A stretch of DNA of 46,679 nt from Pseudomonadota bacterium (GTDB lineage: Bacteria > Desulfobacterota > Binatia > UBA1149): contig JACNKC010000089.1 of assembly GCA_014382245.1 (NCBI GenBank), positions 1 to 46,679 of the forward strand. Direction: 5' to 3'. Within the stretch, counting starts at the first letter, position 1. Each line of letters starts with the position of its first letter. A program made the translations under genes and the position numbers. The notes beneath the pieces were generated by a model that saw nothing but the letters and a program-made list of their open reading frames with translations, ran no database searches and was not told where the DNA came from. Positions 18,264 through 27,016 of this stretch are shown here, in pieces.

Positions 18264-19082
18264 ATGAGCGAAGAATCACACCTGCTCGTAGAGCGCCGCC
18301 CTGGCGGCGTGATGGTACTGACCATGAACCGGCCCTCGGCGCGCAACGCGCTCAGCCCGCAGATGCTGGTGCTGATGGCCGAGGCCTGGCACGAGTACCG
18401 CGACAACAGCGATCTCCGGGTGGCCATACTCACCGGCGCGGGCGATGAAGATTTCTGCGCCGGTGGCGACCTCAAGCTGACCATGCCGCTGATTACCGGC
18501 GCGAGACAGCCCGAGGACGACTGGGACGAGCGCCTGATGGGCGACCTCACCTTGTTTACCGACGCCATACTGCGCAACTTTGAGCTCTACAAGCCGGTCA
18601 TATGCGCGGTGAACGGTCGCGCCCTGGGCGGCGGCACCGAGATCATGCAGGCCACCGACCTCAGGGTGGCCTCGGACAACGCAGTGTTCGGCACGCCCGA
18701 GGCACGCGTCGGACTGCTGCCCGGTGGCGGTTCGCTAACCCGCCTTGTGCGACAGGTGCCGTGGGCGCGGGCGATGGAAATACTCATGCTGGGCGAGCCC
18801 TTCGATGCAGCCACGGCCCTGGACATGGGACTGCTCAACTACGTCGTGCCAAGGGGCGAGGCCTTGAAGCGCGCGCTCGAACTGGCCGCCGTGCTGGCCG
18901 ACTGCGGCCCGCTGGCGGTACAGAAAATCAAGGAGGGCATTCTGCGCTCAAGCGGACTGCCGCTGGCCGATGCTTTCAAGATAGAAGACGAGGTATCGAT
19001 GGCCGTGATGACTTCAAAAGACGCACGCGAAGGCCCGCGGGCCTTCAAGGAAAAACGCAAGCCGCTGTTCACCGGGGAGTAG
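18264..19082 (+). CDS. Enoyl-CoA hydratase/isomerase (crotonase family)
   Basis: 272 residues from the ATG at 18264, with AGGGAG upstream; the 19 in-frame codons before it are not family-like. It shows the crotonase oxyanion-hole segments GAGDEDFCAGGDLK near residue 70 and AVNGRALGGGTEIMQATDLR near residue 118, followed by FGTPEARVGLLPGGGSL. The C-terminal part FKEKRKPLFTGE is usual for the family. Crotonases hydrate, isomerise or cleave acyl-CoA thioesters in the cytoplasm. It converges with the DUF35/thiolase operon 23 bases away, which also acts on acyl-CoA compounds, so a shared beta-oxidation-type route is plausible. Confidence 0.92.
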   Translation: MSEESHLLVERRPGGVMVLTMNRPSARNALSPQMLVLMAEAWHEYRDNSDLRVAILTGAGDEDFCAGGDLKLTMPLITGARQPEDDWDERLMGDLTLFTDAILRNFELYKPVICAVNGRALGGGTEIMQATDLRVASDNAVFGTPEARVGLLPGGGSLTRLVRQVPWARAMEILMLGEPFDAATALDMGLLNYVVPRGEALKRALELAAVLADCGPLAVQKIKEGILRSSGLPLADAFKIEDEVSMAVMTSKDAREGPRAFKEKRKPLFTGE

Positions 19083-19105
19083 CCGGGCAAATCAGCGCCG
19101 GGCTG

Positions 19106-19537
19106 TCAGTCAGCCGCGCGGGCGAAAGGGAGAGCGGTCCGGTCGCTGACCGCGGCAATCTCAACCAGTACCGGGAGATCCAGGCGCAACTCGTCGTTGC
19201 TGATGCCGCGGGTCGAGCACACGAGGCGAAACCCCTCTTCGAGCTCGACGATCACCACCGCGTAGGGGACCACCTGGGCAAAGGCACCGTGCAGTGGCCG
19301 GTGAGTCACCGTCCAGGAAAAAACCCTGCCGCGGCCCGACACCTGCTGCCAGGCCAACTCGCCCGTGCCGCAGCCAGCGCAGGCCAGGCGCGGTGGATGC
19401 TGCCAGCGCCGACAATCCCCGCAGCGTTGGAAGGCCAGGCGACCGGCGGCCAGCTCGCGGTACCACTGCCCCGCCACGCCGGGCGGCGTGGGAGCGGGCA
19501 GCGGGTAGTCGTCCACATTTTTTTTCATCTCGCCCAT
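19106..19537 (-). CDS. DUF35 OB-fold acyl-CoA-associated protein
   Basis: 143 residues. The ATG at 19537 overlaps the stop of the thiolase-like gene (TGATG), implying translational coupling. Residues 20-60 carry an N-terminal helix and a zinc ribbon: CGDCRRWQHPPRLACAGCG (C-x2-C...C-x2-C). The OB-fold part follows: GRGRVFSWTVTHRPL, PYAVVIVELEEGFRLV. DUF35 proteins form complexes with thiolase-superfamily partners. The best studied is the ChsH2 DUF35 domain, which binds Ltp2 to make the aldolase of steroid side-chain degradation. Adjacent coupling to a thiolase-fold gene supports such a complex. Alternatives are partners of thiolases in other acyl-CoA routes. Confidence 0.9.
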   Translation of the reverse strand: MGEMKKNVDDYPLPAPTPPGVAGQWYRELAAGRLAFQRCGDCRRWQHPPRLACAGCGTGELAWQQVSGRGRVFSWTVTHRPLHGAFAQVVPYAVVIVELEEGFRLVCSTRGISNDELRLDLPVLVEIAAVSDRTALPFARAAD

Positions 19538-20721
19538 CAGTCGGCCGCCAGCACGGCGAGGCTGCCGTCGCCGAAATCTCCCCAGCCGGTGACCAGCCCC
19601 AGGCGCGCGTCGCGAACCTGCCTCGCGCCGGCTTCGCCGCGCAACTGCCGGGTGGCCTCCACGAGGTGGTTCAATCCCCAGCAGTGGCCCTGCGACAACA
19701 GCCCGCCGTGGGTGTTGGTGGGATAGCGGCCGCCGTCGAGCGACAGTGTGCCACCCCTCACGAACTCGCCCGAGGCTCCGCGCTCGCACAGGCCCAGCGC
19801 CTCGAGCTGCAACAGCACAACGTAGGTAAAGCAGTCGTAGATCTGTAGAAAGTCCATGTCGGTGACACTCACCCCGGCCATGCCCAGCGCCCGCGGCGCG
19901 GCCTGGTCGAGCCCGACGCGGAAGAAGTCTTCGCGGCTGGCCATGTCGTCGGCCGGCCAGGGATGACCCTCGGCTGCACCCAGTATGCGCACCACCGGGC
20001 GGGCAAGGTCGCGGGCACGCTCGGTGCTGCTGACGATAACGGCCGCCGCGCAATCGGTCTCCTGGCAGCAGTCGAGCACGCGCATGGGCTCGCTCACCCA
20101 GGGACTGGCGAGGTACTCGTCCATCTCCAGCTCACGGCCGCGCATGAGTGCGCGCTCGTGCAGCTGGGCGTGCCGGCGAAAGGTGACCGCCAGCTCGCCG
20201 GTGTCGCTGTCGCTCACACCGTAGAGCTGCTTGTGGCGCATGCAGATCAGCGAGTAGAACTGCACCGGCATGACGGCGCCGTGAGGAACGACAAAATCCA
20301 CCAGCACGTCCATGGCCGAACTCGCCGTCACCCCGTGGCGCGGCGGGTCGCTGCCCTCGCGCGGGCGCAGAAAGCTGTGGCCGTTCCAGCCCACGAGCAC
20401 CAGCACGTTGCTGGCAAGGCCAGCGCTCACTGCCATCGCCGCGTTCTGCAACGAGGCCGTTGGCCCGGCGCCGCCGAGGGCGCTTATGGCCGCGTAGTTG
20501 AGCTCGGAAATACCGAGGTTGGCGGCCAGTTCCTCGGAGCTGGTGTACCAGGGCGGAGGCAGTATGCCGTCGATGTCGGCCACCTTGATGCCGGCGTCGT
20601 CGGCAGCCCGCCGCGCAACGTCCAACATCATCTCCACCGGCGTGCTCGCGCTGCCCTTGAGGTAGTCGGTCTCGGCCACCCCCGTGATGGCTGCCTTGCC
20701 GCTGAACGAGCCCGCGGTCAT
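19537..20721 (-). CDS. Thiolase-fold protein of Ltp2/lipid-transfer type, no nucleophilic Cys
   Basis: 394 residues, ATG at 20721 in a 4-base overlap with the upstream flavoprotein stop. The thiolase fold is clear: [14 protein letters not shown] at the N-terminus, [19 protein letters not shown] near residue 300, [20 protein letters not shown] near 345. At the usual nucleophile position the chain reads [16 protein letters not shown], without the active-site cysteine of degradative thiolases. Ltp2-type aldolases of cholesterol side-chain breakdown are thiolase-superfamily proteins with a changed active site and need a DUF35 partner, which is the next gene. A retro-aldol role on a branched acyl-CoA is therefore more likely than thiolysis. 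The substrate is unknown. Confidence 0.88.
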   Translation of the reverse strand: MTAGSFSGKAAITGVAETDYLKGSASTPVEMMLDVARRAADDAGIKVADIDGILPPPWYTSSEELAANLGISELNYAAISALGGAGPTASLQNAAMAVSAGLASNVLVLVGWNGHSFLRPREGSDPPRHGVTASSAMDVLVDFVVPHGAVMPVQFYSLICMRHKQLYGVSDSDTGELAVTFRRHAQLHERALMRGRELEMDEYLASPWVSEPMRVLDCCQETDCAAAVIVSSTERARDLARPVVRILGAAEGHPWPADDMASREDFFRVGLDQAAPRALGMAGVSVTDMDFLQIYDCFTYVVLLQLEALGLCERGASGEFVRGGTLSLDGGRYPTNTHGGLLSQGHCWGLNHLVEATRQLRGEAGARQVRDARLGLVTGWGDFGDGSLAVLAAD

Positions 20722-22163
20722 AGGCCCGTGGCGTGGCGGCCGGCGCGGCGACCGAAAAAAGTGCCGTCGCCGATCGACAACCCGCTGCTGTAACCGGGGG
20801 CGGCGAGGCAGGCCGACGCTCGACCCGCTGCGTACAGTCCCTCCACCACACCACCGTCGGCCGCGAGCACGCGCCCGTCGGCGTCGGTATCCAGCCCACC
20901 GAGCGTGAAGACCGCGAACATGGAGTTTTCGACCGTGCAGTCCAGCGCACCGTAAGGCGGGCGCAGCGGCACGAGGTAGGACTCGGCCTTGTGAAACCCG
21001 GGATCACTGCCCTGCTCGGCCCCGCGGTTATACTCCGCGAGCGTGGCAACGAGACTGCCCGCTGGCACGCCAAGGGTCTGCTCGAGTTCCTCGGCCGACT
21101 CGCCCACGCCGGCAATCGGCCGCTCGACTTCGGGTTTTTCCCAGCAGGCCTCGTCCAGTATCAACCAGGCCCGGCCCTGCTGCCCGTAGAGCACGCTGTA
21201 GCCGAGCGCGCCCATGTAGGAGTCTTCGTTTATGAAGCGTTGGCCTTGCTCGTTGACGAGTATGCCGCGTTGCAGGCTCTTGGGCGGTGTGAGCGGCAAC
21301 GAGATTGAGCTCATCTCCATGTTGATGGCATGGCCTCCGGCGGCCATGCCCAGGCCTATGCCGCTGCCGTCGTCGCCCTCGGCCCCCACCTTGAACAGGC
21401 AGCGGCCAGCGGTTGGTGCATACTGCTCGAGCATCGAGCTGTTACAGATAAAACCACCGGTGGTGAGCACCACGCCACCGCGCACGCGTACCGCCAGCTC
21501 GCCGTCGGTGTTGGCCAGCAACGCGCCCACAACCGCACCCGCCGTGTCGACCACCAGCGCGGTGCAGCGCGTGTCGTAGAGCGTCGTGGCCAACGAAGCC
21601 TCGACGGCCTCGACGAGTTTCTGCATCAGCAGCCAGCCGGTCTGGTTGGCGGTGGCCGCGACATGCCCGCGCGGCGCCGGGCGCGCGATCTCGTTGTAGG
21701 GGTGGCAGTTCTCGCTGCCCGAATACACCAGGCCCTCGTCGCCAGGCGGCTCACCGCTGTAGTGGGGATAGAAAACGGGCTTGAACGGCAAGCCCAGCTC
21801 CACGAACCACCGGTAGTGCTCAACGCTGTGCTCGCAGTAAGGACGCAGCTTGTCGAGGTCGGGCGCGTCGCCACACGAAGCTGCCAGGTAGGCGTACATC
21901 TGCTCGGCGCTGTCTTGAAAACCGCAGGCGCGCTGCAGGTCGGTGCCGCCGCCAAGGTAGATGACCCCACCCGACATGGCCGAGGTTCCGCCGCCACCGC
22001 TCGCGCGCTCCACGACCAGCACGTCGGCGCCAGCGCGCGCCGCCTCGATGGCTGCAGCCGCACCGGCACAGCCGAGGCCGGCCACGAGCACGTCGACCTC
22101 GCGGTCCCACCTGGCCACGTCGGCCACCGAGACCAGTTTTTCGCTCAGGTCCTGTTCTTTCAT
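20718..22163 (-). CDS. KstD/fumarate-reductase-like FAD-dependent dehydrogenase
   Basis: 481 residues. The N-terminal FAD motif is [20 protein letters not shown], followed by [20 protein letters not shown]. The C-terminal FAD segment is [20 protein letters not shown], then [32 protein letters not shown] is also characteristic of the family that includes 3-ketosteroid delta-1-dehydrogenases and soluble fumarate-reductase-type flavoproteins. The signature with YSSG and GDG is closer to the uncharacterised KstD-like group than to classical KstD (YPGAG). It lies in a tight operon with the Ltp2-like/DUF35 pair (4-base overlap) and the DUF1214 gene (12 bases), which favours oxidation of a steroid- or terpenoid-like ring or side chain. 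Cytoplasmic, with no signal peptide. Confidence 0.85.
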   Translation of the reverse strand: MKEQDLSEKLVSVADVARWDREVDVLVAGLGCAGAAAAIEAARAGADVLVVERASGGGGTSAMSGGVIYLGGGTDLQRACGFQDSAEQMYAYLAASCGDAPDLDKLRPYCEHSVEHYRWFVELGLPFKPVFYPHYSGEPPGDEGLVYSGSENCHPYNEIARPAPRGHVAATANQTGWLLMQKLVEAVEASLATTLYDTRCTALVVDTAGAVVGALLANTDGELAVRVRGGVVLTTGGFICNSSMLEQYAPTAGRCLFKVGAEGDDGSGIGLGMAAGGHAINMEMSSISLPLTPPKSLQRGILVNEQGQRFINEDSYMGALGYSVLYGQQGRAWLILDEACWEKPEVERPIAGVGESAEELEQTLGVPAGSLVATLAEYNRGAEQGSDPGFHKAESYLVPLRPPYGALDCTVENSMFAVFTLGGLDTDADGRVLAADGGVVEGLYAAGRASACLAAPGYSSGLSIGDGTFFGRRAGRHATGL

Positions 22164-22175
22164 GCCCGCAACCGC

Positions 22176-23426
22176 TCAGTCCCTGAAGCGCCGCCACACG
22201 CCATCGCGCCGCGCGCGCAACACCTGCGCCCGCTCGGCCGGCGTTACCCTGGCCGTGTCGGCGGGCAGCGCGGCGTCGAGCTCGCCGAGTTTGACCACGC
22301 GGTAGCCCTGCCCGGGCACCGAGTCGGCCAGCAGGAAGCGCGGGGTGAGCATGCCCTCCGTGTGGCCGGCGGTGTCTATCCAGTTGGCCACGCCGGGGTC
22401 GGCCATGCTTATAACGCCGCGAAACACGCCGTCTGAATCAATGCTCGCCTGCTGTCCGTTGAGACTCGACTGCCGGTAGGTGTAGTCAAAACTCTCGCCC
22501 CACCAGTTGTAGAGCTGGAAGCTCCAGTAGTGGCAGGGCGGCGGGGTGAACTCCACGAGCAGCGCCTCGTCGGGCTCGATGCGGAACCAACCAAAGCCGT
22601 AGTCCTGCAGGGGGTCGGTTACCGACCTGCCCTTTTCGATCATGATGACCTCGTTGGTGGGCTGGGCGCGGTAGGCCCGGGCCAGCGAATCCCACAGGTC
22701 GCAACCGGGGTTTATAAAGCTGATGGCGTTGCGCAGGCGGCGGCCGAAGTCCTCGGGCGTAAGCGGCGGCGGCGGGCCGTCGGCGCCCAGGCGCTCGATG
22801 GTAAGATGCCAGGGCAGCTCGTTGGCCCAGTCGTAGAAAAACTGCCGCACGCCCAGCCCTGAAACCTCGGGCGTGAGCTTGAGCCAGTTGCGCGCGTTGT
22901 CGGGTCGCTCGGCCGAGACTGTTATTTCAAAACTGCCGTCGTCTTCGAGCTCAAGCTCGAGGCTGTTCATGCTCGCCACCACGCCACCGGGCGCGACCTT
23001 GCCCTCGGGAATCTTGTCGCCGAACTTACCGGCCGTGGCAGTAAGGCCCAGGTAGTGGGCCGTGCCGCCACTGCCGCGGATGAGATAATCGTGGTGTCCG
23101 CGCAGCGAGACCTTGGAGTACAGGCAGTCTATGTTGTCCAGGCCCCACTTGACGCTGGTGTCCATCAGGCGGCCGAACTCCGGGTAGTCGGGGTCGGCAA
23201 ACTCCACGAACATGGTGAGCGCCGCGTTGACCAGGCGCGTTAAGTAGCGGTAACCCTCGGCACGGTCCACGGGCGAACAGGGGACGTGCGCAGCGGTGAC
23301 CACGCGGCCGGCATCGGCAATGGCATCAACGAATGCCTGCCAGGCTTCACCGTTCTCGACCGCGGGGCCGGGCGGACGCAGGCGGGCGGCAAAATCAGCG
23401 GCAGAAGCGACGTCGGGCTTACTCAC
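22176..23426 (-). CDS. DUF1214-domain protein
   Basis: 416 residues, GTG at 23426 in the third copy of a 13-bp tandem repeat. The pattern CHYWSFQLYNWWGESFDYTY with SLNGQQASIDSDG is typical of the DUF1214 domain (C-terminal half); the N-terminal half contains GGTAHYLGLTATAGKFGDK. The biochemical role of DUF1214 is not settled; related proteins occur beside acyl-CoA and steroid or lipid genes in actinobacteria and deltaproteobacteria-like genomes. There is no signal peptide. It is 12 bases upstream of the KstD-like gene and 18 bases after the sulfotransferase stop, so it is co-transcribed with both. I cannot assign a reaction. Confidence 0.8.
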   Translation of the reverse strand: MSKPDVASAADFAARLRPPGPAVENGEAWQAFVDAIADAGRVVTAAHVPCSPVDRAEGYRYLTRLVNAALTMFVEFADPDYPEFGRLMDTSVKWGLDNIDCLYSKVSLRGHHDYLIRGSGGTAHYLGLTATAGKFGDKIPEGKVAPGGVVASMNSLELELEDDGSFEITVSAERPDNARNWLKLTPEVSGLGVRQFFYDWANELPWHLTIERLGADGPPPPLTPEDFGRRLRNAISFINPGCDLWDSLARAYRAQPTNEVIMIEKGRSVTDPLQDYGFGWFRIEPDEALLVEFTPPPCHYWSFQLYNWWGESFDYTYRQSSLNGQQASIDSDGVFRGVISMADPGVANWIDTAGHTEGMLTPRFLLADSVPGQGYRVVKLGELDAALPADTARVTPAERAQVLRARRDGVWRRFRD

Positions 23427-23453
23427 TGGGCTTACTCACTGGGCTTACTCACT
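23415..23453 (-). repeat. Three tandem 13-bp units over a stop/start junction
   Basis: The unit gggcttactcact occurs three times in a row. Read on the reverse strand each copy carries GTGAGTAAGCCC. The first holds the stop of the sulfotransferase; the third holds the GTG start of the DUF1214 gene. Copies one and two each open a six-codon frame, MSKPSE, closed by the next copy. Confidence 0.95.
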
Positions 23454-24611
23454 GGGCTGCTCGCTCGGGACGTCTGCGCGGAGAACCGGCCAGCCGAAGC
23501 GCTGGTACAGCTCCCCCAGCTCTTCTTCCAGTCGCGCGGGCGTGAGGCCGAACTCCTCCAGGCTGTAATCGTGGACGGCCTCGTGCCCGCGAACACGCTG
23601 CTCATTATCCCCCAGCCAGTCCCGGTATTCCTGTGTAATCTCCATGCCCAGCTCGCCGTACACCTTTTCTACTGTTGCCAACGGCGACGCCACTAATTCG
23701 TTGTAATCAACCAGCGAGCGCAAGGTGTCGGGGTGACGATCGAGTGCTGCCAGCGGGTCGCGGTAGCTCGCGAACGAAATGCCCGTCAGCGCGCGCAAGG
23801 AACGCTCGCGTTGCTCGCGACTCCAGCCCGCCCGCGCGAGGCTGCCCTTGATGAGCCTGAGCAGGCTGGGAATGGCCTCGGCCGGGTCACGCAGCGGGAC
23901 GACAAAACGTGCGTCTGGAAAAAACTCGACGAGCGACTCCACGCGACCGGCGAAAGTGGGATTCTTGCTGCAGTGCACGTGCCCCGGACCAGCCGCGTAG
24001 AGCTGGCGGCGCAGGCAGGCGCGGTAGTACCCGAGCAGGCGCCGCCGACGGCGATCGGGCCAGCGGTCGACGTGATAGGCATCGAGCTCGGCCATGAAGG
24101 GAAACAGTACCATCCAGAAGCCCGAAGCGCAGGACAAGGCGGCCACGAAGTCGTCCTCCTCGGGGCTGCGAAGGCCGGTGGCGTGTACGCCGGTCGCGGG
24201 GTCGACCAGTCCTCGCTCACCGCGCAAAACAGCACGCCCGACGCGCCCGCCCAGGAACAAGCGGTCGGCGGTGGCCAGCGACTGCAGCAGGCGGCGCGAG
24301 AGCAACGACGGAAACGCCATCTCCCAGGCCTTGAAGTAACTGAAACGGTCGGGATCGCTCACCAGCAGGCGGTGCAACAGCGTGGTACCACTGCGTGCGT
24401 GGCCGAGGATGAACACCGGCTGTTTTATCTCGACCCGGTGCAGCCCGGGGAACAGGATGTTGTCGAGCGCAAAGCAGAGCGCCTGCAGCAGCGCCAGCGG
24501 CGGGATGACCAACAGCACCAGCACGAGCGCCATGCGCCGGGCGCGACCGCGCTCGGCCGCCCAGCCCAGCCGCAGCATCAGCCACCAGTTGCGAAACGAA
24601 AAATAGAACAC
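23445..24611 (-). CDS. PAPS-dependent sulfotransferase family protein
   Basis: 388 residues, GTG at 24611, nine bases after the alarmone hydrolase stop. An N-terminal hydrophobic helix (ALVLVLLVIPPLALLQALCF, residues 28-47) suggests membrane attachment. The PAPS 5'-phosphosulfate loop is VFILGHARSGTTLLHRLL near residue 66; the 3'-phosphate-binding region is CSKNPTFAGRVESLVEFF with FVVPLRDPAEAIPSLLRL near residue 240. EEDDFVAAL matches the sulfotransferase family 3 type found in bacteria. These enzymes sulfate hydroxyl groups of lipids, sterols or glycans. Neighbours act on lipid-like substrates, so sulfation of such a compound is possible. Its stop codon lies in a tandem repeat. Confidence 0.87.
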   Translation of the reverse strand: MFYFSFRNWWLMLRLGWAAERGRARRMALVLVLLVIPPLALLQALCFALDNILFPGLHRVEIKQPVFILGHARSGTTLLHRLLVSDPDRFSYFKAWEMAFPSLLSRRLLQSLATADRLFLGGRVGRAVLRGERGLVDPATGVHATGLRSPEEDDFVAALSCASGFWMVLFPFMAELDAYHVDRWPDRRRRRLLGYYRACLRRQLYAAGPGHVHCSKNPTFAGRVESLVEFFPDARFVVPLRDPAEAIPSLLRLIKGSLARAGWSREQRERSLRALTGISFASYRDPLAALDRHPDTLRSLVDYNELVASPLATVEKVYGELGMEITQEYRDWLGDNEQRVRGHEAVHDYSLEEFGLTPARLEEELGELYQRFGWPVLRADVPSEQPSE

Positions 24612-24620
24612 GCCGCCCGC

Positions 24621-25157
24621 TCAGGCTATGACTCTACGCGCCTCGGCCGCGATTTTTTCGAAGTGCTGCTCCAGCGCGGCGTTGGTGCCATGTGGCAGGT
24701 TGGCCACTACCTCTGCCGCCCAGTCCACGTAATTGAGCCGACGCTCGGTGTCCCAGCCCTCGGGCGGATGCTCGGTCACGTCGCGCACGTTGGAGATCTT
24801 GTCGCCCAGCTTTACCAGGGCCGCGCCCGGCGACAGGGTCGACGCGCGATTGAGCTGCTCCTGCTTGCGTTCTTTCTTGGGCAGCTTCTTGTCGTCGGTA
24901 ACTTCTTCGACCATGCCGCTCACCCCCTTGCCGAAGAGCTCGACCAGCTCGGCCACCGTGGTCTCGGTGTCTTCGAGGGTATCGTGCAGCAGGGCGGCGG
25001 CCAGCGTTTCCTGGTCGTCAACGCCACCCACCCGGGCCAGCAAGGAGGCTACCTCGAGCGGGTGGTTGATGTAGGGCGACGCGTCGACTCCCTTGCGCTT
25101 CTGGTCGCGATGCTTGCACGCGGCGAAATACGCCGCCTCCAGTACAAGGTTGTTCAT
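24621..25157 (-). CDS. Small alarmone hydrolase (MESH1-like HD protein)
   Basis: 178 residues, only an HD-type hydrolase domain: HRDQKRKGVDASPYINHPLE with H16, LLHDTLEDTETT with the H-D pair near residue 58, and VKLGDKISNVRD near residue 115. These match the SpoT/MESH1 (p)ppGpp hydrolase centre, which uses manganese to remove pyrophosphate from (p)ppGpp or phosphate from NADPH in the animal enzyme. There is no synthetase, TGS or ACT domain, so it is a SAH. It heads a run of lipid/CoA genes, nine bases before the sulfotransferase, which is an unusual setting. The fold is sure; the substrate is inferred. Confidence 0.88.
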   Translation of the reverse strand: MNNLVLEAAYFAACKHRDQKRKGVDASPYINHPLEVASLLARVGGVDDQETLAAALLHDTLEDTETTVAELVELFGKGVSGMVEEVTDDKKLPKKERKQEQLNRASTLSPGAALVKLGDKISNVRDVTEHPPEGWDTERRLNYVDWAAEVVANLPHGTNAALEQHFEKIAAEARRVIA

Positions 25158-25236
25158 GCTGTCAGCCCTGTCACTTGCTCTCTCCGGGCCACTCCTGCCC
25201 CACCCCCCGGCGGTCCGTTGGCCATGGGACCGGCAA

Positions 25237-26214
25237 TCAGTTCTGCAGGACGTTGCCCAGTCTCGAACTGATCAGGGTTTCGGCCTCCGACATTATGCGG
25301 TCGATCAGCTCCTTGCAGGTCGGGATGTCGTGGATCAGGCCCGCTACCATGCCGCAGGACCACGCGCCCGCGTCCATGTCGCCCTCGGACATTATGCGCG
25401 GGTACACGCCCGCCACCTCGTCCATGATGTCGCCGAAGCCCAGGTTCTCGCCAAGCTCCTTCTCTTTTGCCAGCAACCGCTCGACGGCCGGGTTGGTGAG
25501 CACGCGCTCGGTGTTGCGCAAGGGGCGCATGATGAGCCGCGTATCGAGTTCGCTGGCGTCTACGATGGCCTGCTTCACGTTCTCGTGCACCGGGGCTTCC
25601 CTGGTGGCTATGAAGCGCGTACCCATGTTCATTCCCTCGGCTCCCATCGCGAGTGACGCCACCAGCGACCGTGCGTCGGCCATGCCGCCAGACGACACGA
25701 AGGGTATCTCCAGCTCGTCGGCCGCGCGCGGCAGCAGTATCATGTTGGGGATGTCGTCCTCGCCCGGGTGGCCGCCACACTCGAACCCGTCTACCGACAC
25801 CGCGTCGCAGCCAATGCGCTGGGCCTTCAGGGCGTGCCTTACCGCGGTGCACTTATGGATGACCTTGACCCCGGCATCCTTGAGCGCTGGCAGGTATTCC
25901 TGGGGGTTGTTGCCCGCGGTTTCCACGACCTTGACACCGCCGTCGACTATGGCCTTCACGTAGCCCGGGTAGTCCGGCGACTGGACGATGGGCAGAAAGG
26001 TAATGTTCACGCCGAAGGGCTTGTCGGTCATGTCGTGGCAGCGGGCGATCTCGTTTGCGAGGTCGCCAGGTGTTTTCTGCGTCAGCCCGGTGATTATGCC
26101 CAGGCCGCCGGCATTCGATACCGCCGCCGCCAGCTCGGCAAAGCCCACGTAGTGCATACCGCCCTGTATGATCGGATGTTCAATGCCAAAAAGTTCAGTG
26201 ATCCTGGTCTTCAT
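25237..26214 (-). CDS. Nitronate monooxygenase/NPD-family FMN enzyme
   Basis: 325 residues, ATG at 26214 with GGGGAGA upstream. TIM-barrel FMN pattern: HPIIQGGMHYVGFAELAAAV at the N-terminus, NAGGLGIITG, AGNNPQEYLPALKDAGVKVI, FECGGHPGEDD near residue 145 with the conserved His, FVSSGGMADARSL near residue 172, and GAEGMNMGTRF. The family (2-nitropropane dioxygenase-like) includes nitronate monooxygenases, FabK-type enoyl reductases and enzymes of unknown function often found beside acyl-CoA and steroid genes. It precedes the SAH-sulfotransferase run by 79 bases on the same strand and may be the first gene of that transcript. Confidence 0.9.
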   Translation of the reverse strand: MKTRITELFGIEHPIIQGGMHYVGFAELAAAVSNAGGLGIITGLTQKTPGDLANEIARCHDMTDKPFGVNITFLPIVQSPDYPGYVKAIVDGGVKVVETAGNNPQEYLPALKDAGVKVIHKCTAVRHALKAQRIGCDAVSVDGFECGGHPGEDDIPNMILLPRAADELEIPFVSSGGMADARSLVASLAMGAEGMNMGTRFIATREAPVHENVKQAIVDASELDTRLIMRPLRNTERVLTNPAVERLLAKEKELGENLGFGDIMDEVAGVYPRIMSEGDMDAGAWSCGMVAGLIHDIPTCKELIDRIMSEAETLISSRLGNVLQN

Positions 26215-26393
26215 GCTTTTCTCCCCTGTAGTTTCAGACCACGCTCGGACGGCTCAACGACGCTCGGCCGACACAGAGCTAATCCAAAACCCCGACCTTG
26301 TCGAGCGAAACGCCGTTACCGACCCTGCCCCGCCAGGCGTGGCTTTCGTTGCGCGGTTGCGCCACACTGCCGGGCTGGAGATACAAAAACAAT

Positions 26394-27005
26394 ATGCTCA
26401 AACTTCATTTTGCCCCCAACTCCCGCGCCGTGCGCATACTGTGGCTGCTCGAGGAACTCGAGCTTCCCTACGAGCTCAACAAGATGGATTTTCATCCCAA
26501 GGACCTTAAGTCCGACGAACACCGCGCCCGCCATCCGCTCGGGCGCATCCCGGTGCTCGACGACGGAGACATCACCCTCTGGGAGAGCGGCGCGATCACG
26601 GAGTACATCCTCGAGCGTCATAAAAACGGCGGACTGAAACCTGCTGTCGACGCGCCGGAGTACCCGGCCTACCTGCAATGGTTTCACTACTGCGAGGGCA
26701 TGGTCATGCCGCCGGTCAATACCATCGTGGTGCACACGCTGCTGCTTCCGCCCGACCGCCGCGACGAAACCGTGCTCGGCCAGGCCCAAAGGCTGCTCTC
26801 CAAGTCGCTGGCGCCGGTAGACGCGACCCTGGCCGACAAGGACTACCTGGTCGGCAATTTTTCGGCTGCCGACACGATGCTCGGACACTCGGCCGTGATG
26901 GGCAACCGCCTGGGCTGCGTGCCCGACGAAATGGAGAACCTCAAGGCTTACTGCGCGCGCCTCGAAGCGCGGCCGGCATTCCAGAAAGCTGACGGGCTGA
27001 AATAG
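26394..27005 (+). CDS. Glutathione S-transferase family protein
   Basis: 203 residues from the ATG at 26394 (GGAG 13 bases upstream); the longer in-frame start at 26298 adds non-family sequence. The thioredoxin-like N-terminal domain is seen in LHFAPNSRAVRILWLLEELE, GRIPVLDDGDITLWESGAI, and the helical C-terminal domain in LVGNFSAADTMLGHSAVMGN. GSTs conjugate glutathione or act as isomerases and peroxidases in the cytoplasm. S9 is the probable glutathione-activating residue. It is 11 bases before the methyltransferase gene on the same strand, so the two form a pair, divergent from the NPD-family gene. Confidence 0.9.
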   Translation: MLKLHFAPNSRAVRILWLLEELELPYELNKMDFHPKDLKSDEHRARHPLGRIPVLDDGDITLWESGAITEYILERHKNGGLKPAVDAPEYPAYLQWFHYCEGMVMPPVNTIVVHTLLLPPDRRDETVLGQAQRLLSKSLAPVDATLADKDYLVGNFSAADTMLGHSAVMGNRLGCVPDEMENLKAYCARLEARPAFQKADGLK

Positions 27006-27016
27006 GAGCAGCGCGA

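Noticed and set aside
19083-19105. Hairpin between the convergent crotonase and DUF35 genes
   Set aside because: The two CCGGGC motifs are direct, not inverted, repeats.
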